Source: Rhodospirillales bacterium (lineage in GTDB: Bacteria > Pseudomonadota > Alphaproteobacteria > Reyranellales > Reyranellaceae). Taken from it: a stretch of DNA of 64,000 bases. A program made the position numbers and the translations under genes. The notes under the pieces are model-generated. The model searched no databases. It saw only the letters and a program-made list of their open reading frames with translations, and was not told the DNA's origin. The DNA lies in assembly GCA_016185145.1 (NCBI GenBank), contig JACPOB010000070.1:70801-134800 (forward strand), read 5' to 3'. This document shows, one piece after another, positions 40,098 to 47,970 of this stretch. Each line of letters starts with the position of its first letter. The first letter of the stretch is position 1.

Positions 40098-41012
40098 CTA
40101 ACGCCACGATCCGCGTCGCAGGAATTGCGCGACATGCACCCTGAAGCCGTCGATGAATTCGCGCGCCACCGGGGGAACGCTGCGTTGGGCCGGCAGGAGC
40201 GCTGCGAACTCGAAGTCGATCTGCGGATCGAAGCGGCGCACCACGATGCCGCGCGTCGAATATTCGGTGGCGGTGAAGGGCTCGCACAGCACCACGCCGG
40301 CGCCCGAACCCGCGAGCGCACAGGCGATCTCCGACAGGGGCGTCTCGATGCGCAGGATGCGAGTCACGCCATGCTCGGCGAAGACGCGGTCGATGCGGAA
40401 GCGCGACAGCGTCGAGGGCCCGAGCGAGATGAAGTTCTCGCCCTCGAAGTCGGTCGGCCCCAATCGCTTCTTGCGCGCCAGCCGGTGGCGCTCGGGCAGG
40501 ACGGCGACGAAGGGCGCGGGCGGCATGCCTTCGCGATCGACGTTGGCATGCTCCATCGAGGCCTCGGCGAAACCGAGGTCGCTCTGGCCCTGCGCCACCG
40601 AAGCCAGAACGGCATGCGACACCAGGCCGGACAGCACGATGTCGAGCTTGGGCCGCTCCTTCAGGAACTCTCCCACGAAGCGCGGCAGGAAGCCGTTGGC
40701 GAGCGCGGGCAGGGCTGCAATGCGCAGGAAGCCGGCGCGCCGCGTGCGCAGCTCGGTCGCCATCTGCTCGATGCGCTCCAGCCCGACGAAGGCCCGCTCG
40801 ACCTCGGCATAGAGCGACAGCGCCTCGCTGGTCGGCACCAGCCCGGTGCCGCGGCGCTCGAACAGCGTCAGGCCAAGGTGGCTCTGCAGGTCGCGCAACA
40901 TGCGGCTGACCGCGGGCTGGGTGACGTTGATCAGCGACGCCGCGGCGCCGACGCCGCCGGTCAGGATGACGGCGCGGAACGCCTCGATCTGGCGGGGATT
41001 GAGGCCGCGCAT
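40098..41012 (-). CDS. LysR-family transcriptional regulator
   Basis: 304 aa. Winged helix-turn-helix at residues 5-65 (RQIEAFRAVILTGGVGAAAS, QPAVSRMLRDLQ, LFERRGTGLVPT) and a typical effector-binding half (RIAALPALANGFLPRFVGEF, GAGVVLCEPFTATEY). It belongs to the GbpR/OccR-like group seen next to opine and amino-acid uptake genes. It is divergent from the ABC binding protein at 41125, with an inverted repeat ATAACA-TCT-TGTTAT between them, so it most likely controls the transporter-oxidase operon in response to its substrate. Confidence 0.92.
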   Translation of the reverse strand: MRGLNPRQIEAFRAVILTGGVGAAASLINVTQPAVSRMLRDLQSHLGLTLFERRGTGLVPTSEALSLYAEVERAFVGLERIEQMATELRTRRAGFLRIAALPALANGFLPRFVGEFLKERPKLDIVLSGLVSHAVLASVAQGQSDLGFAEASMEHANVDREGMPPAPFVAVLPERHRLARKKRLGPTDFEGENFISLGPSTLSRFRIDRVFAEHGVTRILRIETPLSEIACALAGSGAGVVLCEPFTATEYSTRGIVVRRFDPQIDFEFAALLPAQRSVPPVAREFIDGFRVHVAQFLRRGSWR

Positions 41013-41020
41013 GGCCTTTT

Positions 41021-41035
41021 ATAACATCTTGTTAT
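41021..41035. promoter_or_regulatory. Palindromic LysR-type binding site
   Basis: ATAACA (41021-41026) and TGTTAT (41030-41035) around TCT, in the 112-bp space between the divergent regulator and binding-protein genes. It has the A/T-rich dyad and length of a LysR recognition site. It lies nine bases from the regulator start codon, consistent with autoregulation. Confidence 0.6.
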
Positions 41036-41124
41036 GGAGGCGGCAGAGATTTCGAATTTGACGCCGCGATGACGGACCGAAACCATTGGCGCCGCGGCAG
41101 AACGGTGCCGCGACAGGAGGGGTT

Positions 41125-42162
41125 ATGGGGCGTTCGATCCATGGCGCCGCGCTCGCAGGCGCGGCGGTATTGCTTGCCGCAGGCGCGGCATTCGCACAAT
41201 CCAAGACGCTCACCGTGGCGGCCTATGGCGGCTCGTGGGAGCAGACGCTGCGTAAGGAGATGATCCCGGCTTTCGAGCAGAAGCACGGCGTGAAGGTCGA
41301 GTACGTCGCCGGCAACTCGACGGATACGCTGGCCAAGCTGCAGGCGCAGAAGGCCAACCAGGTGATCGACGTGGCGATCGTCGATGACGGCCCGATGTAC
41401 CAGGCGATCCAGCTCGGCTTCTGCGCCAGGATCGACGGCCTCGACAAGAGCCAGCTCTACCCAGCCGCCCTGTTCAAGGACGACAAGGCGGTCGCCGTCG
41501 GCCAGACCGGCACCGGCTTCATGATCAACACCAAGACCTTCAAGGACAAGGGCTGGGCGACGCCGACCTCGTGGAACGACCTGAAGGACCCGAAGTTCAA
41601 GAAGCTGCTGGTGATCCCGCCGATCAACAACACCTACGGCCTCTATACGCTGATGATGTTCGCCCGCATGAACGGCGGCGGCGAGAAGAACATCGAGCCG
41701 GGCTTCAAGGTGATGAAGAACGACGTGAACCCGAACGTGCTGGTCTACGAGCCCTCGCCGGGCAAGATGACCGAGCTCTTCCAGTCCAACCAGGCGCAGA
41801 TCGCGGTATGGGGCACCGGCCGCGTGCAGGCCTTCGCCAACACCGGCTTCCCGGTCGACTTCATCTATCCCAAGGAAGGCGCGCCGATCCTGCTGGCCTC
41901 GGCCTGCCCGGTCGCCAAGGCCAACGTCAACCCGCTGGCGCACGAGTTCATCAAGGCACTGATCTCCGCGCCGGTGCAGACGGTGTTGGCCAAGGACATG
42001 GGCAACGGCCCGGTCAACACCAAGGTCGACGTCAACATGCCGGAGCTGAGGATGGCGCCGGTCGGTGAGCGTGCCAAGCTGATCATCTCGCCCGACTGGG
42101 ACGTCATCAACGCCCAGCGTGAGGACTGGACCAAGCGCTGGAATCGCGAGGTGGAGCGGTGA
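41125..42162 (+). CDS. ABC transporter substrate-binding protein, polyamine/opine type
   Basis: 345 aa from the ATG at 41125, directly after AGGAGGGGTT. The longer frame to 41086 lacks a ribosome site. Leader ends GAAFAQSK. The mature sequence fits the PotD/SBP_bac_8 group: TLTVAAYGGSWEQTLRKEMI, YVAGNSTDTLAKLQAQK, WNDLKDPKFKKLLVIPPINN and VWGTGRVQAFANTGFPVDFI. It supplies the ligand for the ATPase and two permeases that follow. A 92-bp repeat (42191-42282) lies between it and the ATPase. The operon's oxidases suggest an amine, amino acid or opine. Confidence 0.92.
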   Translation: MGRSIHGAALAGAAVLLAAGAAFAQSKTLTVAAYGGSWEQTLRKEMIPAFEQKHGVKVEYVAGNSTDTLAKLQAQKANQVIDVAIVDDGPMYQAIQLGFCARIDGLDKSQLYPAALFKDDKAVAVGQTGTGFMINTKTFKDKGWATPTSWNDLKDPKFKKLLVIPPINNTYGLYTLMMFARMNGGGEKNIEPGFKVMKNDVNPNVLVYEPSPGKMTELFQSNQAQIAVWGTGRVQAFANTGFPVDFIYPKEGAPILLASACPVAKANVNPLAHEFIKALISAPVQTVLAKDMGNGPVNTKVDVNMPELRMAPVGERAKLIISPDWDVINAQREDWTKRWNREVER

Positions 42163-42190
42163 TCGAGTCTTGCGTCCCTACATTCATGTT

Positions 42191-42282
42191 CCTCTCCCCC
42201 GCTAGGGGGAGAGGCTAGGTGAGGGGGCATCGGCAGCTCGTGCAACCCCCTCACCCAACCTCTCCCCCTAGCGGGGGAGAGG
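42191..42282. repeat. Family G palindromic repeat (CCTCTCCCCCGCTAGGGGGAGAGG type)
   Basis: Left hairpin CCTCTCCCCCGCTAGGGGG, right hairpin CTCTCCCCCTAGCGGGGGAG, with GGTGAGGGGG and CCCCCTCACC as inner arms. It lies inside the transporter operon between the binding-protein and ATPase genes. Confidence 0.9.
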
Positions 42283-42301
42283 AGCACGTACACGTAGGGC
42301 A

Positions 42302-43225
42302 ATGAGCTTCCTCTCACTCGAAGGGCTGAGCAAGCGCTTCGGCACGCATGTCGCCGTCGATGGACTGACGCTCGCGGTCGAGAAGGGTGAGTTCGTTTCG
42401 CTGCTGGGGCCGTCGGGCTGCGGCAAGACGACGACCTTGCAGATGATCGCGGGCTTCGTCGAGCCGAGCGGGGGCGCCATCCGCCTCGAAGGTCGTGATC
42501 TGCTGGCCGTGAAGCCCGCCCGGCGCGGCCTCGGCATCGTGTTCCAGAGCTATGCGCTCTTCCCGCACATGACCGTGGCGGAGAACGTGGGCTTTGGCCT
42601 GGAGATGCAGGGCGTCGCCACTGCCGAGCGCACCCGGCGTGTCGGCGAGACGCTGGAGCTGGTCGGGCTCGCCGCCTTCGCCGGTCGCTACCCGCGCCAG
42701 ATGTCGGGCGGCCAGCAGCAGCGCGTGGCGCTGGCCCGCGCGCTGGTGATCCGTCCGCAGATCCTGCTGCTCGACGAGCCGCTTTCAAACCTCGATGCCA
42801 AGCTGCGCGAGGAGATGCAGATCGAACTGCGCCAGATCCAGCGCACTGTCGGCACGACCACCATCCTGGTGACGCATGACCAGGCCGAGGCGATGGCGCT
42901 TTCCGACCGGCTGGTGGTGATGAATCACGGACGCGCCGAGCAGATCGGCCCGCCGCACGAGGCCTACGAGCGGCCGGCGACGCCGTTCGTCGCGAGCTTC
43001 CTCGGCCGGACCAATCTGGTGGGCGGCGGCACCGTGCGGCCGGAGAAGATCTCGTTCGCGATGTCAGGACTCGCCGGCAAGGTGCGCACGCGCATCTTCC
43101 AGGGCAACCACTGGCTCTACCAGATCGAGACCGCCGACGGGCTGGTGACGGTGATCCGCCAGAACACCGGCGAGGCGATGCCGGCGGAAGGTGACGGAGT
43201 GCATCTGGCGTGGGGGAAGGTGTGA
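42302..43225 (+). CDS. ABC transporter ATP-binding protein, PotA-like
   Basis: 307 aa. Walker [11 protein letters not shown]-loop [16 protein letters not shown], signature MSGGQQQR, Walker [12 protein letters not shown] and switch VTHDQAEA are intact. The C-terminal TOBE part is short ([20 protein letters not shown]). It ends with an overlap to the GTG of the first permease (GTGA at 43222-43225). Part of the polyamine/opine-type importer. Confidence 0.93.
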   Translation: MSFLSLEGLSKRFGTHVAVDGLTLAVEKGEFVSLLGPSGCGKTTTLQMIAGFVEPSGGAIRLEGRDLLAVKPARRGLGIVFQSYALFPHMTVAENVGFGLEMQGVATAERTRRVGETLELVGLAAFAGRYPRQMSGGQQQRVALARALVIRPQILLLDEPLSNLDAKLREEMQIELRQIQRTVGTTTILVTHDQAEAMALSDRLVVMNHGRAEQIGPPHEAYERPATPFVASFLGRTNLVGGGTVRPEKISFAMSGLAGKVRTRIFQGNHWLYQIETADGLVTVIRQNTGEAMPAEGDGVHLAWGKV

Positions 43226-44073
43226 CAAAGACGCCGTACCTCCTCAGCCTGCCGGCGCTGCTGCTGTTCGCGGCCATCGTGATCGTGCCGCTGGTGATGA
43301 CCGTGCTGCTGTCGTTCCACGACTGGGGCCAGTACAAGGGCATCGAGCCGGTGTTCGTGCTGAAGAACTGGCACGAGGTCTTCACCGATTCCTACTTCCT
43401 GGAGATGTTCTGGCGGACCTTCCGGATCGCCTTCTTCGTCACCCTGCTGGCCGCCGTGCTGGGCGCGCCCGAAGCCTACATCCTGAACCGCATGAAGAGC
43501 CCGTGGCGCGGCCTCTTCCTGCTGGTGATCCTGGGACCGCTGCTGATCTCGGTGGTCGCCCGCACCTTGGGCTGGGCGCTGCTGTTCGGCGGCAATTCCG
43601 GACTCGTGAACAAGGCGCTGGTCTCGATGGGCCTGATCTCCGCACCGTTGCCCTTCATGTTCACCGAGACCGGTGTCATCGTGGCGCTGACGCACGTGCT
43701 GATGCCCTACATGGTGCTGGCGGTGTGGGCGGCCCTGCAGCGGCTGGATCCGCAGATCGAGAATGCGGCGGTGGCGCTGGGGGCGGGGCCCTTCACCGTG
43801 CTGCGCCGCATCGTGCTGCCGCAGGTCATGCCGGGCATCCTGTCGGGCGCCATCATCGTCTTCGCCCTGGCGGCCAGCGCCTTCGCCACGCCCGCCATCA
43901 TCGGCGGCCGCCGCCTGAAGGTCGCCTCGACATTGGCCTACGACGAGTTCCTCAACACGCTGAACTGGCCGCTGGGCGCGGCGGTCGCCGTGCTGCTGCT
44001 GGTCGCGCTGGTCGCGATCGTGGTCGGCGCCAGCCGCCTGGTCGAACGCCGCTACGCACAGGTGTTCGGATGA
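43222..44073 (+). CDS. ABC transporter permease, PotB-like
   Basis: 283 aa from a GTG at 43222 preceded by GGGGGAAGG. A GTG at 43210 would add four residues. Six membrane helices. The EAA loop is NAAVALGAGPFTVLRRIVLP near residue 185. The N-terminal segment LSFHDWGQYKGIEPVFVLKN is the periplasmic loop common to PotB-type subunits. It overlaps both neighbours by four bases. Confidence 0.9.
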   Translation: MTKTPYLLSLPALLLFAAIVIVPLVMTVLLSFHDWGQYKGIEPVFVLKNWHEVFTDSYFLEMFWRTFRIAFFVTLLAAVLGAPEAYILNRMKSPWRGLFLLVILGPLLISVVARTLGWALLFGGNSGLVNKALVSMGLISAPLPFMFTETGVIVALTHVLMPYMVLAVWAALQRLDPQIENAAVALGAGPFTVLRRIVLPQVMPGILSGAIIVFALAASAFATPAIIGGRRLKVASTLAYDEFLNTLNWPLGAAVAVLLLVALVAIVVGASRLVERRYAQVFG

Positions 44074-44876
44074 GCAGGAACGGACCGATCGCGCTCGCCT
44101 ACCACACGCTGTTCGTCATCTTCATGCTGGCGCCCATCCTGGTCGTCTGCTTCGTCGCCTTCACGCCCGAGGGCTATCTCTCCTTCCCGACCGACCGCTG
44201 GTCGCTGCGCTGGTTCTACGCCATCGGGCGCTATCCCGAGTTCATCTCGGCGTTCTGGCGCAGCCTGTGGCTGGGGGCGCTGAGCTCGGCCATCGCCGTC
44301 GCCTTCTCGGTGCCGGCTGCCCTTGCCATCGGCCGCCATCGCTTCCGCGGCCGCGACGCCATGACGGCGCTCTTCATGTCGCCGCTCATGATTCCGCATG
44401 TCGTGCTGGGCATCGCCTTCCTGCGCTTCTTCACCGAGCTTGGTCTCGGCGGCACCTTCGTCGGCCTGGTGCTGGCGCATATCGTGATCGTGCTGCCCTT
44501 TGCGCTGAGACTGACGCTCGCTTCGGCGGTCGGCCTCGACCGCTCGATCGAGCATGCCGCCATCTCGCTCGGCGCCTCGGACGGCACGGTCCTGCGGCGC
44601 ATCACCCTGCCTTTGGTGCTGCCCGGCCTGATCAGCGGCTGGGCGCTCGCCTTCATCAACTCGTTCGACGAAGTGACCATGACGGTGTTCATCGCCGCGC
44701 CCGGCACCGAGACGCTGCCGGTACGCATGTTCCTCTACATCCAGGACAATATCGATCCGCTGGTCACCTCGGTGTCGGCCGTCGTCATCGCCATCACCGT
44801 GGCCGCGCTGATCGCGCTCGATCGCGCCTACGGCCTGGAGCGTCTGCTGGTGGGAAGGAACGCCGATGGCCGCTAG
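44070..44876 (+). CDS. ABC transporter permease, PotC-like
   Basis: 268 aa from the ATG at 44070, overlapping the previous stop. Six helices. The EAA loop is HAAISLGASDGTVLRRITLP near residue 168, followed by the typical SFDEVTMTVFIAAPGTETLP. The stop codon (TAG, 44874-44876) is part of a palindromic repeat (GCTAGCCCCCC), so the repeat has probably trimmed or changed the C-terminus. The next gene starts eight bases before this stop. Confidence 0.92.
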   Translation: MSRNGPIALAYHTLFVIFMLAPILVVCFVAFTPEGYLSFPTDRWSLRWFYAIGRYPEFISAFWRSLWLGALSSAIAVAFSVPAALAIGRHRFRGRDAMTALFMSPLMIPHVVLGIAFLRFFTELGLGGTFVGLVLAHIVIVLPFALRLTLASAVGLDRSIEHAAISLGASDGTVLRRITLPLVLPGLISGWALAFINSFDEVTMTVFIAAPGTETLPVRMFLYIQDNIDPLVTSVSAVVIAITVAALIALDRAYGLERLLVGRNADGR

Positions 44877-46080
44877 CCCCCCTACGCTGCAGAGCAGCTT
44901 CGGACGGCCTGTGCAAGCCGCTCGACGCATGTCCCCCGAAGCTCCGCAGGAGCGAAGGGGGGCTAGCGAGTTCGACGTCGCCGTCGTCGGTGGCGGCCTG
45001 GTCGGCGTCGCCACCGCTTGGGGCCTGGCGCGCGAGGGCTGCCGCGTCGTCGTGCTCGACGAGGGCGATCGCGCCGTGCGTGCCAGCCGGGGCAACTTCG
45101 CCCTGGTCTGGGTGCAGAGCAAGGGCCTGGGGCTGGCGCCCTACGCCGGCTGGACCATCCGCTCGTCGAACGCCTGGGCAGGCTTCGCCGAGACGCTGAA
45201 GGAGGAGACGGGGCTCGATGTCAGCTTCCAGCGGCCGGGCGGCTTCCATCTGGCGCTGTCGGAGCGCGAGCTCGAGGCGCGCGCCAATATCCTGAAGCGC
45301 CTGCACAACCAGCCGGGCATCGTCGACTACAAGACCGAGATTCTTGACCACGCGCAGGTGGCAAAGATGCTGCCTGACATAGGGCCCGAGGTCGTGGGCG
45401 GCAGCTTCTGTCCGCTCGACGGCCACGTGAACTCATTGCGCCTATTCCGAACCTTGCACACCGCCATCAATGCCCGCGGCGTCACCTACCTACCGAGCCA
45501 TCGTGTCGAGAACATCACTCGCGAGGGCGGCGAGTTCCGGCTCACGACCGCTTATCGCGAGATCCGCGCCAATCGCGTGGCGCTCGCTGCCGGCAACGCC
45601 AACATGCATCTGGCGCCGATGGTCGGGCTGGAATGCCCGATGAGACCCGAGCGCGGCCAGATCGTCGTCACCGAGCGGTTGCGGCCGTTCCTGCGCCATC
45701 CCGTCGTCACCCTGCGCCAGACCGACGAAGGCACGGTGATGATCGGCGATTCCAAGGAGGAGCGCACCGATCCGGCCGGGTTGACCATCGGCGTCAGCGC
45801 CACCGAGGCCGAACGCGCGGTGCGCCAGTTCCCGCTGCTGGCCAACGTCAACGTCGTGCGCACCTGGAGCGCCATCCGCGTGATGACCCAGGACGGTTTC
45901 CCGATCTACGACGAATCGGAGAGCCATCCCGGCGCCTTCACGGTGTGCTGCCATTCGGGCGTGACGCTCGCGGCCAATCATGCGCTCACCATTGCGCCGA
46001 TGATCGCGCGCGGTGCGCTCGACAAGTCGCTGGTCGCTCCCTTCAGTGCGCGGAGGTTTCATGTTCAAGAGGCTGGCTGA
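44866..46080 (+). CDS. DadA/SoxB-type FAD oxidoreductase with repeat-derived N-terminus
   Basis: 404 aa from the ATG at 44866. Residues 3-34 are translated from a palindromic repeat (44872-44967). The true FAD-binding start FDVAVVGGGLVGVATAWGLA begins at residue 36. The rest is DAO-family: ASRGNFALVWVQSKGLGLAP near 73, GHVNSLRLFRTLHTA near 185, MRPERGQIVVTERLRPF near 258 and VCCHSGVTLAANHA near 368. With the small 2Fe-2S protein and the larger flavoprotein that follow, this looks like the beta subunit of an opine-oxidase/HcnC-like complex that oxidises an imported amine or amino acid at a membrane or electron-transfer interface. Confidence 0.88.
   Translation: MAASPPTLQSSFGRPVQAARRMSPEAPQERRGASEFDVAVVGGGLVGVATAWGLAREGCRVVVLDEGDRAVRASRGNFALVWVQSKGLGLAPYAGWTIRSSNAWAGFAETLKEETGLDVSFQRPGGFHLALSERELEARANILKRLHNQPGIVDYKTEILDHAQVAKMLPDIGPEVVGGSFCPLDGHVNSLRLFRTLHTAINARGVTYLPSHRVENITREGGEFRLTTAYREIRANRVALAAGNANMHLAPMVGLECPMRPERGQIVVTERLRPFLRHPVVTLRQTDEGTVMIGDSKEERTDPAGLTIGVSATEAERAVRQFPLLANVNVVRTWSAIRVMTQDGFPIYDESESHPGAFTVCCHSGVTLAANHALTIAPMIARGALDKSLVAPFSARRFHVQEAG
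44872..44967. repeat. Family H palindromic repeat (GCTAGCCCCCC type) inside coding sequence
   Basis: Ends GCTAGCCCCCCTACGCTGC and GCGAAGGGGGGCTAGC, inner arms CAGCTTCGG and CCCCGAAGCTCCGCAGG. It supplies the stop codon of one gene and residues 3-34 of the next. Confidence 0.8.
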
Positions 46081-46354
46081 CGCCGGCGCGGCCGTCGCGC
46101 TCACGATCGACGGCAAGCCCGTGCAGGCGAGGAGCGGCGACACCGTCGCGTCGGCCCTGCTGGCCGCAGGCATCGACCGTTGCCGCACGACGCCGGTGAC
46201 CGGCGCGCCGCGCCTGCCGTACTGCCTGATGGGTGTCTGCTTCGACTGCCTGGTCACCATCGACGGCGTCGGCAGCCGCCAGGCCTGCCTGGTGCCGGTG
46301 CATGAGGGGATGCAGGTGGAAACGCAACAGGGCAAGCGCGAGGCAGGACGATGA
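46061..46354 (+). CDS. Small [2Fe-2S] subunit of the amine/opine oxidase
   Basis: 97 aa from the ATG at 46061, with CGGAGG upstream, overlapping the previous gene by 20 bases. A BolA-free, HcnA/OoxA-gamma-like ferredoxin domain: ALTIDGKPVQARSGDTVASA, then PYCLMGVCFDCLVTIDGVGS and RQACLVPVHEGMQVE. The cysteines in CLMGVCFDC and QAC bind the cluster. It passes electrons between the two flavoprotein subunits. The gene order FAD-small Fe/S-FAD is the same as in hydrogen cyanide synthase and opine or proline dehydrogenase complexes. Confidence 0.9.
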   Translation: MFKRLADAGAAVALTIDGKPVQARSGDTVASALLAAGIDRCRTTPVTGAPRLPYCLMGVCFDCLVTIDGVGSRQACLVPVHEGMQVETQQGKREAGR

Positions 46355-46370
46355 TAAAGAGAACAACGCC

Positions 46371-46469
46371 GTCGCCTCGAGCGGAGCGAAGCGAAGTCGA
46401 GAGGCCTTGCTGCGATCACGCAAGGTCCCTCCGCTACGCCTCGCTGCGCTCGGCTCCGGTCGGGACGAC
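46371..46469. repeat. Family D repeat within the oxidase operon
   Basis: GTCGCCTCGAGCGGAGCGAAG at the left, GCTCCGGTCGGGACGAC at the right, inner arms AGGCCTTGC and GCAAGGTCC. It separates the small [2Fe-2S] gene from the large flavoprotein gene and makes the upstream open frame of the latter (46233-46475) spurious. Confidence 0.8.
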
Positions 46470-46475
46470 AGTGCC

Positions 46476-47870
46476 ATGAACGCCGCCGATCTCGCGTCTT
46501 CCTACGACCTCGTCGTCATCGGTGGCGGGCCGGCCGGTCTCGCCGCGGCGTCTCTGGCCGCGCGCGCCGGCGTCTCCACTGTCCTGTTCGACGAAAACCC
46601 CGGCGTCGGCGGTCAGATCTATCGCGGCATCACCACGACGCCCGTCACCAACCGCGCGATCCTGGGCGAGGACTATTGGGCGGGCGAGGCGTTGGCCAAC
46701 GAGGCCAAGGCGAGCGGCGCCGTGATCGTGAACGGCGCCACGGTGTGGAGCCTCGACCCACAGCGCATCGTCGGCGTCTCGATCGCCGGAAAGGCGCGCA
46801 TGATCGAGGCCAAGCGCGTCATCATCGCCACCGGCTCGCAGGAGCGGCCGTTCCCGATCCCGGGCTGGACCCTGCCGGGCGTGATGACGGCCGGCGCGGC
46901 GCAGACGGTGCTGAAGGCTCAGGGCCTGCTGCCCGACGGCCGCACGGTCATGGCCGGCACCGGACCGCTGATGTGGCTTCTGGCGGCGCAGATCCTGCGC
47001 GCCGGCGGCAGGATCGACGCCATCCTCGACACCACGCCACGCCGCAACCTTTTACGCGCGGCGCCGCATCTGCCCGACTTCGTGCTGTCGCCATACTTCG
47101 CCAAGGGCTTGGCCCTGTTGCGCGAGGTGAAGGCCAAGGTGCCGGTCCGTCGCGTCTCGAGCATCGCGGCGGTGGGCGACGACAAGCTGCGCGAGGTCGT
47201 GTCCGACCGCGGTCCGATTCCGGCCGATCTCCTGCTGCTGCACCAGGGCGTGGTGCCCAACGTCAATCTCGCTCTGGCCGCCGGCGCGGCGCACGAATGG
47301 AACGAACGACAGCTCTGCTTCCAGCCCGTGCTCGACCAGGATTTCGCCAGCTCGGTGCCCGGCATCGCCGTGGCGGGCGACGGCGCGGGCATCGCCGGCG
47401 GCACGGCGGCGGCCGAGCGCGGGCGCCTCGCCGCCATGGCCGCGGTCCGCGCGCTCAAGCCCGACGCCCATCTGCCCGATCCGCAGAGCATGCGCCAACG
47501 CCTGCAGCGCGAGGAGATGGGCCGCGCCTTCCTCGACTGGCTGAACCGGCCGGCCGAGTCCTTCCGCCAGCCCCGAGGCGATACGCTGGTCTGCCGCTGC
47601 GAGGAAGTCACGGCGGCGCAGGTCCGTTCGACGGCCGACATGGGCTGCGAGGGGCCTAACCAGATGAAGGCCTTCCTGCGCTGCGGCATGGGCCCGTGCC
47701 AGGGCCGCTTGTGCGGCCTCACCGTCACCGAGCTGATAGCCGTCCAGCGCAAGACCACGCCGGCCGAGGTCGGCTACTACCGTTTGCGCCCGCCGGTGAA
47801 GCCCATCACCCTCGCCGAGCTCGCCTCGCTGCCGATCAGCGAAGCCGAGCGCAAGGCGGTGGAGAGATAA
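46476..47870 (+). CDS. Large FAD/NAD(P)-type flavoprotein subunit with C-terminal Fe/S domain
   Basis: 464 aa from the ATG at 46476. A pyridine-nucleotide-disulfide-reductase-type FAD fold: YDLVVIGGGPAGLAAASLAA at residue 10, IIATGSQERPFPIPGW near 115, AVAGDGAGIAGG near 300. The C-terminus is a BFD-like [2Fe-2S] domain, DTLVCRCEEVTAAQVRS and CGMGPCQGRLCGL, with four cysteines. This is the alpha subunit of the OoxA/HcnB/proline-dehydrogenase-like complexes. It forms a three-subunit enzyme with the two previous genes. Confidence 0.92.
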   Translation: MNAADLASSYDLVVIGGGPAGLAAASLAARAGVSTVLFDENPGVGGQIYRGITTTPVTNRAILGEDYWAGEALANEAKASGAVIVNGATVWSLDPQRIVGVSIAGKARMIEAKRVIIATGSQERPFPIPGWTLPGVMTAGAAQTVLKAQGLLPDGRTVMAGTGPLMWLLAAQILRAGGRIDAILDTTPRRNLLRAAPHLPDFVLSPYFAKGLALLREVKAKVPVRRVSSIAAVGDDKLREVVSDRGPIPADLLLLHQGVVPNVNLALAAGAAHEWNERQLCFQPVLDQDFASSVPGIAVAGDGAGIAGGTAAAERGRLAAMAAVRALKPDAHLPDPQSMRQRLQREEMGRAFLDWLNRPAESFRQPRGDTLVCRCEEVTAAQVRSTADMGCEGPNQMKAFLRCGMGPCQGRLCGLTVTELIAVQRKTTPAEVGYYRLRPPVKPITLAELASLPISEAERKAVER

Positions 47871-47877
47871 TGATGCG

Positions 47878-47959
47878 CTCATGCTCTTCCGGACCGCGAG
47901 CCTCCGGCTCGCTCATGATCATGAGCGAGCCGAAGGCTCGCGGTCCGGAAGAGCATGAG
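47878..47959. repeat. Family B long hairpin (GGACCGCGAGCC type)
   Basis: Arms CTCATGCTCTTCCGGACCGC...GGCTCGCTCATGA and the reverse complement ending GGTCCGGAAGAGCATGAG, nearly perfect for 40 bp each and without a real loop. It lies seven bases after the flavoprotein stop codon. Near-twin of 14011-14096. Confidence 0.9.
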
Positions 47960-47970
47960 GGGCGCTCGTC

